The notes: generated by a model not told the origin, from the sequence alone. A DNA stretch of 64,000 bases from Ereboglobus sp. (GCA_029974595.1 JARKRC010000054.1:1-64000); one strand, 5' to 3'; numbered from the stretch's first letter, positions 7,768 to 15,999 are shown. Numbers and translations are program-made.

Positions 7768-8715
7768 TCAGCGCGCGGCCATGCGGCGGTGGAAAAAGCG
7801 GACGAGGGCGTCAAGGCGGTTGTCGTCGGTGCCGACATGGAGGCGGCTGAATTGGTCGGGAAAAAGCGAGCGCCACGCGGTGTCGCGGGCTTCGCGCCAG
7901 CGGGCGTGCGCGGCGCGTTCGGCGGAAGTGCCGCCGATGTTCACGAGGCGTCCGCTCACAGGATCGTAGGCGGCGAAGGCCTCGCCGGCGGGGAGTTCGC
8001 GCTCCCACGGGTCGTCGATGCGGAAACCCATCGTCTGGTAACGGCGCTGAAAGACGGGCCAGCCGTCGGGCGCGGGACGCGGGGCGAAGTCGCCGAGCCA
8101 GATCATGATGCTGTGCTTGGGCGCGGAGCGGGAGAGCAGACGCCAGGGAATGGCGGTGGCAGTGGCTTGAGCTCCGGGATGCAGGATTTCAGAAACGGCG
8201 CCGTCAGTGATATCCGGCGCGGGTTGCCCGAAAAGCTCGGCAGCGGCGTGCATGATGGGGCCGCGTCCGCGCACCGGCTCGCGGAGCGTGTAGCCGCGCG
8301 GCGTGGCGTGGATGACGCCGACGCGGTCGCGGTTGACCGCGCCGAGGAGCATGACGAGTCCGGCAAGTTCGAGGAGCGCCTCGCGTTTCGAGATGCCGGC
8401 GGAGCCGAATTGGAGGCTCGGCGTGTCCTCAAAAACGACGATGAGCGTGACCTCGCGTTCCTCGACGAATTTTTTGCGGTAGGGTTCGCCGAGGCGCGCG
8501 GTGACGTTCCAGTCGATGTCGCGGATGTCGTCGCCGAATTCGTAGCGCACGACCTGGTCGAACTCCATGCCGCGTCCGCGAAAGGCGGAGCGGTAGATGC
8601 CGCCGAGCGTGGTCTCGACGGCGTTGCGCACGCGCCACTCCAGCTTGCGCAGGAGCGCGAGCGGGTTGGAGATTCCCGGAAGGAGCGCGTTGGGCGTGAT
8701 GCTGGAGTCGGGCAT
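7768..8715 (-). CDS. DUF58 domain protein of the MoxR/Bat operon
   Basis: The 315-residue soluble protein contains the DUF58 signature: a basic helical start (LRKLEWRVRNAVETTLGG), then GRGMEFDQVVRYEFGDDIRDIDWNVTAR, EPYRKKFVEEREVTLIVVFEDTPSLQFGS and a VWA-like alpha/beta fold. DUF58 proteins almost always sit between moxR and the VWA genes and are thought to act with the ATPase on its substrates; the exact activity is not established. It lies downstream of moxR across the 8721-8831 element and upstream of batA across the 7628-7739 element, so all genes of this operon could be on one transcript. Confidence 0.9.
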   Translation of the reverse strand: MPDSSITPNALLPGISNPLALLRKLEWRVRNAVETTLGGIYRSAFRGRGMEFDQVVRYEFGDDIRDIDWNVTARLGEPYRKKFVEEREVTLIVVFEDTPSLQFGSAGISKREALLELAGLVMLLGAVNRDRVGVIHATPRGYTLREPVRGRGPIMHAAAELFGQPAPDITDGAVSEILHPGAQATATAIPWRLLSRSAPKHSIMIWLGDFAPRPAPDGWPVFQRRYQTMGFRIDDPWERELPAGEAFAAYDPVSGRLVNIGGTSAERAAHARWREARDTAWRSLFPDQFSRLHVGTDDNRLDALVRFFHRRMAAR

Positions 8716-8720
8716 TTTTG

Positions 8721-8831
8721 AATTTTTGATTTTTGATTCTCGATTTTCGATTGGGAGCTACCGCTCCGCTTTCGCATTCATTTCCGCGCAGTAGCGCGCA
8801 ATCGAAAATCGGGAATCGAAAATCGAAAATA
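8721..8831. repeat. Compound palindromic element, copy E1
   Basis: The left arm 8721-8752 and right arm 8800-8831 are tandem runs of the CGATTTT heptamer and are reverse complements with about 4 mismatches in 32. Between them lie two small hairpins, GGAGCTACCGCTCC and GCGCAGTAGCGC. The element at 37729-37830 carries the same two hairpins in reverse order and orientation. This copy fills the gap between moxR and the DUF58 gene. Confidence 0.85.
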
Positions 8832-8832
8832 C

Positions 8833-9810
8833 CTAGATTTTCGGCACCGGTGTCTTGTCGAGGACCATCGCGACGACTTTGTCCGTGGTGATGTTGTCGG
8901 CCTCGGCCTCATAGGTGAGGCCCATGCGGTGGCGGAGGACGTCGGTCGCGATGTCTTGCACGAGCGAGGGGCTCACGAAATCCTGCCCGCGCAGCCAGGC
9001 GAGGGCGCGGCTGGCCTGGTAGAGGGCGAGCGAGGCGCGGGGCGAGGCGCCAAAGGAGAGGTGGCGTTTCGCGTTGGGATCGAGGTGCGTGGCGGGATCG
9101 GCGGCGAGGGCGCGGGTGGCGCGGACAAGCGCGAGTATGTAGCCCTGCATGGCGGGGGCGATGTGGACTTTGTCAACCTCGGCCCGGAGCGCGAGGAGCT
9201 CTTCGCCGCTGGAAACGGGGAGCAGCTCGGGCTGCCTCGTGACCTGGCCCCAGCGCTGCATCATTTGGGATTCCTCGTCGTTGTTGGGATAATCGACGAT
9301 GAGCTTGAAGAGGAAGCGGTCGGTCTGCGCCTCGGGGAGCGGATAGGTGCCTTCCTGCTCGACGGGGTTTTGCGTGGCCATCACGAAAAACGGCTTCGGG
9401 AGCGGATGCGTGCGTCCGCCGATGGTGACCTGGCGTTCCTGCATGGCTTCGAGGAGGGCGCTCTGGACCTTGGCGGGAGCGCGATTGATTTCGTCAGCAA
9501 GGACGAGGTTCGCGAAAATGGGGCCGCGATGCGAGGTGAACTCGCCCGTCTTCGGCTGGAAGACCATCGTGCCGACGACATCGCTGGGGAGAAGATCGGG
9601 GGTGAACTGGATGCGCTCGAATTGCACGCCGAGCGCGGTGCCGAGCGATTTGACAAGGAGGGTTTTCGCAAGGCCGGGCATGCCTTCGAGGAGCACGTGG
9701 CCGTTGGCGAGCAAGGCGACGAGGAGGCGCTCAATGACGGCGTCCTGACCGATGACGGCTTTGGCAATTTCTTCGCGGAGTTTTTTGGACCAAACGGGGC
9801 CGGTAATCAT
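8833..9810 (-). CDS. MoxR-family AAA+ ATPase
   Basis: The product has 325 residues from the ATG at 9808-9810 (MITGPVWSKKLREEI); a TTG at 9895-9897 could add 29 residues but has no domain support. Walker A is GMPGLAKT at about residues 43-50 and Walker B is LVLADEIN at about 102-109, followed by the MoxR pattern RAPAKVQSALLEAMQE and MATQNPVEQEGTYPLPEAQ. MoxR ATPases act as chaperone-like remodelling factors for VWA proteins. This is the first gene of the minus-strand operon moxR-DUF58-batA-batB-batC-batD-batD. A perfect inverted repeat at 9873-9903 lies just upstream and is a candidate control site. Confidence 0.92.
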   Translation of the reverse strand: MITGPVWSKKLREEIAKAVIGQDAVIERLLVALLANGHVLLEGMPGLAKTLLVKSLGTALGVQFERIQFTPDLLPSDVVGTMVFQPKTGEFTSHRGPIFANLVLADEINRAPAKVQSALLEAMQERQVTIGGRTHPLPKPFFVMATQNPVEQEGTYPLPEAQTDRFLFKLIVDYPNNDEESQMMQRWGQVTRQPELLPVSSGEELLALRAEVDKVHIAPAMQGYILALVRATRALAADPATHLDPNAKRHLSFGASPRASLALYQASRALAWLRGQDFVSPSLVQDIATDVLRHRMGLTYEAEADNITTDKVVAMVLDKTPVPKI

Positions 9811-9872
9811 AAACGTAAATGTATCGTGGATGAGTGTGCGTGGAAAACGAAATGTCTGGAGACTGGATAAAG

Positions 9873-9903
9873 GCGTGATTGTTTCCCGCGGAAACAATCA
9901 CGC
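9873..9903. promoter_or_regulatory. Perfect 13-base inverted repeat upstream of moxR
   Basis: The arms GCGTGATTGTTTC and GAAACAATCACGC are exact reverse complements around the spacer CCGCG. The site lies 63 bases before the moxR ATG and 120 bases before the divergent lipoprotein gene. Neither side has a T run, so it does not look like a terminator. An operator for the bat operon or for both genes is the simplest reading. Confidence 0.55.
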
Positions 9904-10023
9904 AAGTTGGTTTTGCCCCAAAATGCCGCTGTTTTTTTGGAAAATTAACGCGCGCCACCGGCGGGCGGGCGGAACCGCGCGACTGGACACGGTCAAAACA
10001 GCGATGGGACTTTTTGTTTTCGC

Positions 10024-10494
10024 ATGAATTTTTCCGGAGTCAGAATCGCCGTTGCGCTTGCCGCCGGGCTGCTGCTGGTCGCGCTGCCCGCCGGATGCGC
10101 GGGCAATTCCAAAAACGGGACGCTCCGCAAACAAAACACAGCGGGGCTTGCGGCAAAAAATGTCCGGGGCGCGAATGATGCAAACGCAGTTGTTGATTTG
10201 CGGAACGGCCGGAAAAAAGCATCGGATTACGAGATGCGCATAGAATCCGAACCGGCAGGCGCGCAAGTGGTGATCAGCGGGCAGCCGGTCGCAAAAACGC
10301 CGTGCCGGGTGCTGGTGAACGGCTCGCAAACGGGATTTTTCCTGAACCCGCTCTCCGTGAAAGTGCGTTTCATCGCGACGGACGCGAGTGGGCAATCTCG
10401 GACGGTCGAGGAGTTGTTTTCGCGCCACGACAAGATTCCCGCGAAATTGCGTTTCTCACCGGAAGGGGCGAAGCGGACGCTGAGGGACGATTGA
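10024..10494 (+). CDS. Lipoprotein with PEGA-like domain
   Basis: The protein has 156 residues with a lipoprotein signal (ALAAGLLLVALPAGC, lipobox LPAGC at about residues 22-25 with Cys as the modified residue). After a polar linker, the sequence MRIESEPAGAQVVISGQPVAKTPCRVLV fits the PEGA-type carbohydrate-binding-like fold, although it does not carry the exact PEGA motif. It should be anchored in the outer or inner membrane facing the periplasm. It is divergent from moxR and converges on the ArsR-methyltransferase gene, with 6 bases between the stops. No enzymatic motif is seen and its function is unknown. Confidence 0.75.
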   Translation: MNFSGVRIAVALAAGLLLVALPAGCAGNSKNGTLRKQNTAGLAAKNVRGANDANAVVDLRNGRKKASDYEMRIESEPAGAQVVISGQPVAKTPCRVLVNGSQTGFFLNPLSVKVRFIATDASGQSRTVEELFSRHDKIPAKLRFSPEGAKRTLRDD

Positions 10495-10500
10495 GCGGCG

Positions 10501-11442
10501 TCATGCTTTCGTTCCGCAGGCGAGAAGCGTTTCGAAAAACGGTTCCATCGGCTCGCGGGCGACGACGGACACCTCGACCTGCTGGAAGCCGGCTTTTTTC
10601 AAAAAGCCGTGCAGCACGTTTTCCTGAAAACCGAGCCAGATGTCGGAATAGAGTTCGCGCGCCTTTTCAAAGGCGTGCGCCTTCAGGTCGAGCACGAGAA
10701 GGCGTCCGCCGGGGCGAAGGATGCGGTGGGCTTCGCCGACCGCCTTCTGCGGGTGCTGCGCGTGATGGAGCGCCTGGCTGAGTATCGCGAGATCGACGGA
10801 GGCGTCGGAGAGCGGCACGTCCTCGATGTCACCGAGTTTGTAGGCGAGATTGGCGAGGTTGTTGCGCTGCGCGAGCTCGGTGCCGACCTCGACCATGCGC
10901 GGGGAATTGTCGATGCACCAGACGCGTTCGGCGCGGCGTGCGAGAAGCTGCGAAATCAGGCCCTCCCCTGCCCCGAGATCGGCAATCGTGATCGCGGGCG
11001 CAAGCCGGAGCGCGAGGTGGCCGATGGCTTCCCACGAACGCCCGGGACAATGGTTTTTGCCGAGCTTGCCCGCGATGAGGTTGAAATACGCCTCGGATTG
11101 TTCGCGGCGGCGCGCGAGCACGCGGTCGAGGTTTTCGCGATCCTCAGCAAGCGCGAGGTCGGTTGCCGCCGCGTCGCACGCGGAGCGGACAAGCGCGGCT
11201 TGCGCGGGCGCGGCCTCCGCGATGTGCGCGTTGAACGAGTAGAAGGATTTTTTCCCCTCGCGCCGGTCGCCCACCAGTCCGGCCTGCCGGAGAATCGCGA
11301 GCTGCGACGAGATGCGTGATTGCGCCATGCCGAGGATGTCCTGCAATTCCGCGACAGCCAGCTCCTCGCGCATCAACAGCGCGAGCAACCGGACGCGGGT
11401 CGGGTCCGAAATGACTTTGAGGATATCCCAAGTGGCAGGCAT
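10501..11442 (-). CDS. ArsR-type regulator fused to SAM methyltransferase
   Basis: In this 313-residue protein, residues about 5-80 form an ArsR winged helix (ISDPTRVRLLALLMREELAVAEL, then MAQSRISSQLAILRQAGLVGDRREGKKSFY). Residues about 140-313 form a class I SAM-dependent methyltransferase with motif I ADLGAGEG, the acidic CIDNSPRMVEVG and LSQALHHAQHPQKAV. No Cys pair typical of metal sensing is visible in the HTH part. Related fusions often sit with methionine or SAM-cycle genes; here the neighbours are hisI and a lipoprotein, so the effector and target are open. The fusion could sense a small molecule through the methyltransferase domain. Confidence 0.88.
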   Translation of the reverse strand: MPATWDILKVISDPTRVRLLALLMREELAVAELQDILGMAQSRISSQLAILRQAGLVGDRREGKKSFYSFNAHIAEAAPAQAALVRSACDAAATDLALAEDRENLDRVLARRREQSEAYFNLIAGKLGKNHCPGRSWEAIGHLALRLAPAITIADLGAGEGLISQLLARRAERVWCIDNSPRMVEVGTELAQRNNLANLAYKLGDIEDVPLSDASVDLAILSQALHHAQHPQKAVGEAHRILRPGGRLLVLDLKAHAFEKARELYSDIWLGFQENVLHGFLKKAGFQQVEVSVVAREPMEPFFETLLACGTKA

Positions 11443-11456
11443 TGAGGGAAAGCAGG

Positions 11457-11553
11457 AAGTAAGAAGTAGAAATTAGGAAGTGGAAGACAGGCTTGAGCCG
11501 ATATTTGGCGCGGGAGCGCCCACTTCCTAATTCCTAATTTCTACTTCTCACTT
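11457..11553. repeat. Inverted repeat with unequal heptamer arms
   Basis: The left arm 11457-11483 (AAGTAAGAAGTAGAAATTAGG and on) pairs with the right arm 11520-11553, except that the right arm holds one extra 7-base unit (AATTAGG on the complementary strand). Between them is the hairpin-prone GGCGCGGGAGCGCC. The right arm runs over the hisI stop codon. Nothing else occupies this gap. Confidence 0.8.
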
Positions 11554-12006
11554 TTTCTTATACACCGTCGCGGGATCGAAGAGGCGCTCGGCGATGGTGG
11601 TGAGTTTGAAATCGGAGCCGGTTGCGGCGGCGTCGAGATCGGCGAATTTGCGGTAGAAGCAGCTCTTGAAACCGTTGTGGCAGGAAGCGTTGGCGGCGCC
11701 GGTTTGCTCGACCTTGATGAGCACGACATCCTGGTCGCAATCGGTGTAGATTTCCTTCACCCATTGCACATTGCCGGACTCCTCGCCCTTCACCCACAGT
11801 TTGTTGCGCGAACGGCTCCAGTAAGTGGCCTTGCGCGTCCTGAGCGTGTGCGCAAACGACTCGGCGTTCATGAAGGCGAACATGAGAACCTGGCCGGTGG
11901 CGATGTCCTGCGTAATGCACGGAATCAGACCGTCGGCGCCAAATTTCGGCTGAAACGTCGAGCCGAGTTCAATTTCCTGCGTGTTGGTGCGTGCTGGGTA
12001 GTTCAT
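11548..12006 (-). CDS. hisI: Phosphoribosyl-AMP cyclohydrolase
   Basis: The 152-residue enzyme catalyses the third step of histidine synthesis, opening the adenine ring of phosphoribosyl-AMP. The family core is clear: [41 protein letters not shown], then the metal-binding [17 protein letters not shown] and the Cys-containing [13 protein letters not shown]. It stands alone, without a fused HisE (phosphoribosyl-ATP pyrophosphatase) domain, and with a C-terminal tail longer than in the smallest family members. No other his gene is in the window. The 12015-12120 element separates it from the DUF971 gene upstream. Confidence 0.95.
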   Translation of the reverse strand: MNYPARTNTQEIELGSTFQPKFGADGLIPCITQDIATGQVLMFAFMNAESFAHTLRTRKATYWSRSRNKLWVKGEESGNVQWVKEIYTDCDQDVVLIKVEQTGAANASCHNGFKSCFYRKFADLDAAATGSDFKLTTIAERLFDPATVYKKK

Positions 12007-12014
12007 GTGAGAAA

Positions 12015-12120
12015 TTTTCGATTTTGGATTCTCGATTTTCGATTGCGCGCTACCGCGCGATTGCGAATGCGTTCACGCCGCGGAAACTCTAATCGGAAAT
12101 CGAGAATCCAAAATCGAAAA
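12015..12120. repeat. Compound palindromic element, copy E2
   Basis: The left arm 12015-12044 and right arm 12091-12120 are complementary at 29 of 30 positions and are built from the CGATTTT heptamer family. The core contains the hairpin GCGCGCTACCGCGCG. It has the same architecture as 8721-8831 and 37729-37830, and sits between two co-directional genes. Confidence 0.85.
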
Positions 12121-12138
12121 TCAAAAAAGCGTTTCGCG

Positions 12139-12441
12139 TCACGATTGGCGAGCCAACTCTGACAAATAATCGTAACTGTAAATGCCCGTGCGATGTCCGT
12201 CGCTGAAATCGAAGCGGATCGCGTAGTTGCCCACGCGCTCCCAAGCGACGACCGTCACGCCCGGAAACGCCCTCGGCCCATCGCCGCCGTATTGGTTGCC
12301 GAGGATGTCGCGCTCGCCGCGCGTCTCGGCGCTGGGCGAGGCGGCGCGCAGCTTTTCAAACGGCAAATACGACTCGCTGCCGTCGTCCCAAACGATGGCG
12401 ACCTCGCGGCCGATGAGCTGTATGTTTTGCGGTGTTTTCAA
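12139..12441 (-). CDS. DUF971 (GBBH-like N-terminal domain) protein
   Basis: The 100-residue protein matches the small DUF971 family, which resembles the N-terminal domain of gamma-butyrobetaine hydroxylase: VAIVWDDGSESYLPFEKLR, then a loop rich in acidic residues, VVAWERVGNYAIRFDFSDGH and TGIYSYDYL. Members are often found near iron-sulfur or cofactor genes, but no such neighbour is present here. The role is not known. It may share a transcript with hisI across the E2 element. Confidence 0.85.
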   Translation of the reverse strand: MKTPQNIQLIGREVAIVWDDGSESYLPFEKLRAASPSAETRGERDILGNQYGGDGPRAFPGVTVVAWERVGNYAIRFDFSDGHRTGIYSYDYLSELARQS

Positions 12442-12560
12442 GGATTGCGAAAAATGAAGGCAACTTTTCTAGGCGACTTTGCCCATTTGGGAAAGAATGG
12501 ATTCTTGCTTCGCGAAACGTGGCGACTTCGCAAAACGTGGCAACCAGTCCCGCAGGGACT

Positions 12561-12750
12561 GAATATCAATAACCGTGGGTGAAGCCCTTTGGGGGCGTAA
12601 CCCACGGAAACCCAAAAAATGACATCGTCCCTGACAAGGGGCGAACTCGCCCGTCCCGAAGACAAGTTCGCCCCTTGTCAGGGACGACATCTCGACACCG
12701 CGATTCCGTGGGTTGCGTCGCTGCGCTCCTCACCCACGGTTATTCATATT
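12561..12750. repeat. Nested palindrome array in a 570-base gene-free gap
   Basis: Three hairpins lie in a row: CCGTGGGT/ACCCACGG at 12573-12607; a perfect 22-base inverted repeat with arms 12625-12646 and 12666-12687; and CCGTGGGT/ACCCACGG again at 12706-12739. The outer flanks (CAATAACCGTGGGTGA on the left and TCACCCACGGTTATT on the right) are also reverse complements, so the whole block can fold as one structure. The rest of the gap 12442-13011 holds a tandem CTTCGCGAAACGTGGC-type repeat near 12510, short CCTCCGATCT-like tandems at 12780-12823 and an 11-base C tract at 12837-12847. No gene is seen. Confidence 0.8.
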
Positions 12751-13011
12751 TGCCCGCTTCGCGGACGTTTATTCCCTGACCTCCGAGCCTCCGATCTCTG
12801 AACCTCTGATCTCCGAACCTCGCTCGCGCGCACTCTCCCCCCCCCCCTCCGATTCCGATCTTGCGGCCAATCGCAATTTCCCGCCCGCCCTCGCTCCTCC
12901 GCAGTCATGCCGCGCCGATTTCCAATCTTGCGCGAATAGCGCGCGGGCGATGTGTTTGCGAATCGCGCATTTTCCGATCACGCATATACACACACATACA
13001 TACGCATCGCC

Positions 13012-13479
13012 ATGCCGCCCGCATCCTCCGCCGTCACCGATCTCATCCCGCATCGCCCGCCGTTTTTGTTTGTCGACGAAATCGTCGCCGAAACCGCCGA
13101 CGGCATCACCGCACGCCGCGCATGGCGCGCCGACGAGGACTTTTATCGCGGCCACTACCCCGACGCGCCCATCACGCCCGGCGTGCTCCTGTGCGAAGCC
13201 GTTTTCCAAACCGGCGCGTGTTACCTCGCCCGCCAGGCCGCTGCCGCCGGGGCCAAACCCGGCGAAGGCGTGCCCCTCCTCGCCAAAATCAACGACGTGC
13301 GCTTCCGCAATCCCGTCTATCCCGGCGACACCATCGTTATCGACGTGACAAAAAAGGAGACACTCGGCGGCTTCACCATGATGAGCGGCGCAATCAAAAA
13401 ATCCGATGGCACCCGCGTCCTCACCGTCGATTTCTCCGTCGCGTGGAAAACGCCCGAAGGACAGGCGGCAAAAGCCTGA
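13012..13479 (+). CDS. fabZ: 3-hydroxyacyl-ACP dehydratase, FabZ type
   Basis: The product has 155 residues from the ATG at 13012. The hot-dog fold signature is present: LIPHRPPFLFVDEI at the start and GHYPDAPITPGVLLCEAVFQTGA, with the catalytic His and Glu. It dehydrates 3-hydroxyacyl-ACP in fatty-acid elongation, in the cytoplasm. An ATG 60 bases upstream would add residues encoded by a CA/TA microsatellite (12980-13005) and is less likely. The gene is followed by fabI after 26 bases, so the two probably form an operon covering dehydration and enoyl reduction. Given the divergence from the commonest FabZ spacing, a FabA-like or accessory dehydratase role is not excluded. Confidence 0.85.
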   Translation: MPPASSAVTDLIPHRPPFLFVDEIVAETADGITARRAWRADEDFYRGHYPDAPITPGVLLCEAVFQTGACYLARQAAAAGAKPGEGVPLLAKINDVRFRNPVYPGDTIVIDVTKKETLGGFTMMSGAIKKSDGTRVLTVDFSVAWKTPEGQAAKA

Positions 13480-13505
13480 ATGACTGGAAACCTAAGGGCC
13501 GAAAA

Positions 13506-14336
13506 ATGAGTACCGATTTCCTCAACATCGCCGGAAAAACATTCCTCGTTTTCGGCGTGGCCAACCGCAAAAGCGTCGCGTGGCACATCGCCCGCACGCT
13601 TGAGGAACAGGGCACCCGCGTCCTTTACAGCGTCCGCTCCGAAGCCCGCAAAAAATCCCTCGAAACCCTGCTCGCCGGCAAACCCGTCTTCATTTGCGAC
13701 GTCGAACAGGAAGACGCCCCCGCGCGCCTCGCCACCGAAATCGCCGCCGCCGGTCATTCCGCCATCCATGGGATCGTCCACTCCATCGCCTTTGCCAATT
13801 ACTCCGAGGGTTTCAAGCCCTTCCACGAAACCAAGCGCGCCGATTTCCTCCAGGCCACGACGATCTCGGCCTTTTCGCTCGTCGAGATCGCACGCGCCTT
13901 CAAGCCGCTCCTCGCGCGCGACGCGGCGGTGGTGGCGATTGGCATTTCCTCGCTCCTCGTCACGCCCGACAACTACGGCTACATGGGCCCGATCAAGGCC
14001 GCGCTCGAATCCGCCTCGCGTTTCCTTGCGAAATCCTTTTCCGCCGATGCCGCCACGCGCGACGTGCGTTTCAACGTCGTCGGCGCGGGCCCGCTCAAGA
14101 CAAGCGCCTCCGCGGGCATCCCCGGCTACATCGAAAGCTATCTCTACGCGGAAAAACTCACCCACCGCAAACGCAACCTCGCCACGCAGGAAGTCGCCGA
14201 CGCCGCCGTGTATCTCCTCAGCCCCCGAAGCAGCGGCATCAATGGCTCAACACTCACGATCGACGCCGGTTTGGGCAGCAACTACTTCGATGCGGAAATC
14301 ATCCGGCTCGCCATGCGCCCCGCGCGCGAAGTTTGA
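13506..14336 (+). CDS. fabI: Enoyl-ACP reductase, FabI type
   Basis: The 276-residue protein is of the SDR superfamily with the FabI form of the cofactor loop (VFGVANRKSVAWHIARTLEEQG). It carries HSIAFANYSEGF, the active-site region DNYGYMGPIKAALESASRFLA with the spaced Tyr and Lys, and the C-terminal LSPRSSGINGSTLTIDAG. It reduces trans-2-enoyl-ACP with NAD(P)H, the last step of the fatty-acid cycle. The start MSTDFLNIAGKTFLV was chosen at the ATG 26 bases after fabZ; longer readings in the frame are not protein-like. Confidence 0.93.
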   Translation: MSTDFLNIAGKTFLVFGVANRKSVAWHIARTLEEQGTRVLYSVRSEARKKSLETLLAGKPVFICDVEQEDAPARLATEIAAAGHSAIHGIVHSIAFANYSEGFKPFHETKRADFLQATTISAFSLVEIARAFKPLLARDAAVVAIGISSLLVTPDNYGYMGPIKAALESASRFLAKSFSADAATRDVRFNVVGAGPLKTSASAGIPGYIESYLYAEKLTHRKRNLATQEVADAAVYLLSPRSSGINGSTLTIDAGLGSNYFDAEIIRLAMRPAREV

Positions 14337-14478
14337 TTTTTTGGTTCACAACAAAGGCGCAACGGGCACGAAGGAATGAAAAGAAGGCGGAGCGTCTTTT
14401 TGCGCCGTTGATCCAAGGCGGAGTGCCTGTCGAAATTGAAGCGAATGACCACGGATGGCCATGTTCATCGCGGCGAGG

Positions 14479-15897
14479 TTACGATTCCAAGGCCTGTTTG
14501 GCTTGGGCGGTGAGCGGGGTGGAGGCAAGGGCGGGCGGAGTGGCGGGAAGAGAGTCGGAGAGGCCGAGGTGTTGGGCGCGGGCGGCGAGCGTGAGGTAGG
14601 CGAAGGTTTCGCGTTCGGAATTGGCGGCGTGACCAGCGGCTTGCGCGAGGGCGTCGGAGGGAGCCGTGACGTGCGAGAGCGGGAGGGCGTCTTTTTCGGC
14701 GAGGAAAAAGCTGAGCGAAGCTCCCAAGGTCTGGCACCAGGCGTAGGCGCTGGCGGGCGGGGTGCAGGCAGGGGCGCCCGGCTCCTCCCGCCACTCCATG
14801 AAGAGGCAGATTTGTTCGTGGAGCTTGGCGATCTCGGCGTCGGCCGTGGCCGCCGTCCAAGCGGCGCGAAATTGTTTTCGTTCGCGGAGTTTTTTCACTT
14901 CCCAGAGACGCACGAGGATTTCAGTCGCGCCGTCTTTTTGCCGGAGGGCGCCGGTGAACACATAGTCGAGGCCGTCGGGGCTGCTCGCGACGAGCTGCTC
15001 GATGTTGCTCTTGCTCCACTCGACGGGAAAAATGGCGTAATGATCCTTGGCCATGAGCGCGAGGGCGGCGATGGGATTGTAATCCGGGCTGTAATAAAAC
15101 GTTTCCGAGAGCCAGAGGGGAAAGCCGCGGGTGAAGCGGGAGAGTTCGTCCTCGGGCTGTTTTGATTTTCCAATGGCCTCGGAGGGTTCGATGCCGAGGA
15201 TGGAGATTTGCCCGAAGGCGATGCGGCGGAAGCGCGGGTTTTGTTTCGGCGGAGGCACGACGCCGGGAACGTTTTCGATGCCGTAAGACCAGATGGGACG
15301 GGAAATACTGCAAAGGTTGATTGTCTTGGGCTCGGCGGCGGGTTTGCCGTCGGGGGCGCTGGCGCCGGGCGGGGAAAGCTCGCCGCGTCTTTCGGCTTCG
15401 ATGAGTTCGGCGAGGGCGTTGGAAAAACCGTAGAGGCGTTCTTCGAGTTCGGGGTGCTGGAGCGCGAAGAGGATGTCGAGAAGGTGCTGCGCGGCGGTGG
15501 TGTTGTGGGTGGCGAGATAGGCCTGGAGGAGGTTGATGCCGGTGGCCGGGCCGTGACGCTCGGCATCGTAACGGGGCGCGACGAGTTCGACGATTTGCGG
15601 AATGTGGCCGGCGGTGCCGAGGTCGGCGGAGATTGTCACGAGGACATCGGCGCGGTCGCCTGCGACGCGGAGGAGCTCCTCATAAATGGCCATGGCGGCG
15701 GGGAGGTCGCGGGCCTGCAGTTTGGCGTTGGCGGCGAGAAGCTGGGATTTGATTGTGAGGGCAGGCGTGCTTTCAACGGGAGCGGGGGCAGCGGGGACGG
15801 GGTGCACGGGCTCGGGAGCGACGGATTTGCCGACGGCGGCTGCGGGGGCGGGCGCGGTGTCGTTCTTCTTGGATATGAAGCGGTCAAAAAATCCCAT
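14479..15897 (-). CDS. Hypothetical protein with TPR-like helical N-terminal half
   Basis: The product has 472 residues from the ATG at 15895-15897 (MGFFDRFISKKND), with an Ala/Pro-rich linker up to about residue 50. Helical repeats reminiscent of TPRs follow (KLQARDLPAAMAIYEELLRV, then LLQAYLATHNTTAAQHLLDILFAL). The C-terminal half has an alpha/beta look (YVFTGALRQKDGATEILVRLWEV). No signal peptide or enzymatic motif is evident, so it is probably cytoplasmic. It lies downstream of the terminator that ends the TonB-coiled-coil operon and is a separate unit. I do not recognise a named family. Confidence 0.6.
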   Translation of the reverse strand: MGFFDRFISKKNDTAPAPAAAVGKSVAPEPVHPVPAAPAPVESTPALTIKSQLLAANAKLQARDLPAAMAIYEELLRVAGDRADVLVTISADLGTAGHIPQIVELVAPRYDAERHGPATGINLLQAYLATHNTTAAQHLLDILFALQHPELEERLYGFSNALAELIEAERRGELSPPGASAPDGKPAAEPKTINLCSISRPIWSYGIENVPGVVPPPKQNPRFRRIAFGQISILGIEPSEAIGKSKQPEDELSRFTRGFPLWLSETFYYSPDYNPIAALALMAKDHYAIFPVEWSKSNIEQLVASSPDGLDYVFTGALRQKDGATEILVRLWEVKKLRERKQFRAAWTAATADAEIAKLHEQICLFMEWREEPGAPACTPPASAYAWCQTLGASLSFFLAEKDALPLSHVTAPSDALAQAAGHAANSERETFAYLTLAARAQHLGLSDSLPATPPALASTPLTAQAKQALES

Positions 15898-15999
15898 GTG
15901 TCGAGAAAAGGAAAGGGTTGGGCAAAGTGCGAAGCTTTTTTGGCCCATGCCGATTTTTCAACATGAAAACGGCGCGGCAGTGTTCGTGATGAAAACGGG

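Noticed and set aside
11443-11547. Possible SAM riboswitch next to the ArsR-methyltransferase gene
   Set aside because: The structure is explained by inverted heptamer arms; no SAM-binding core pattern was recognised.
12015-12120. CRISPR-like array suggested by repeated CGAAAATC units
   Set aside because: The units are contiguous heptamers without spacers, arranged as inverted arms. No cas gene is present.
14337-14478. Possible small gene after fabI
   Set aside because: Only short frames with no start context; the sequence resembles decayed repeat text (AAAGGCGCAACGGGCACGAAGG).
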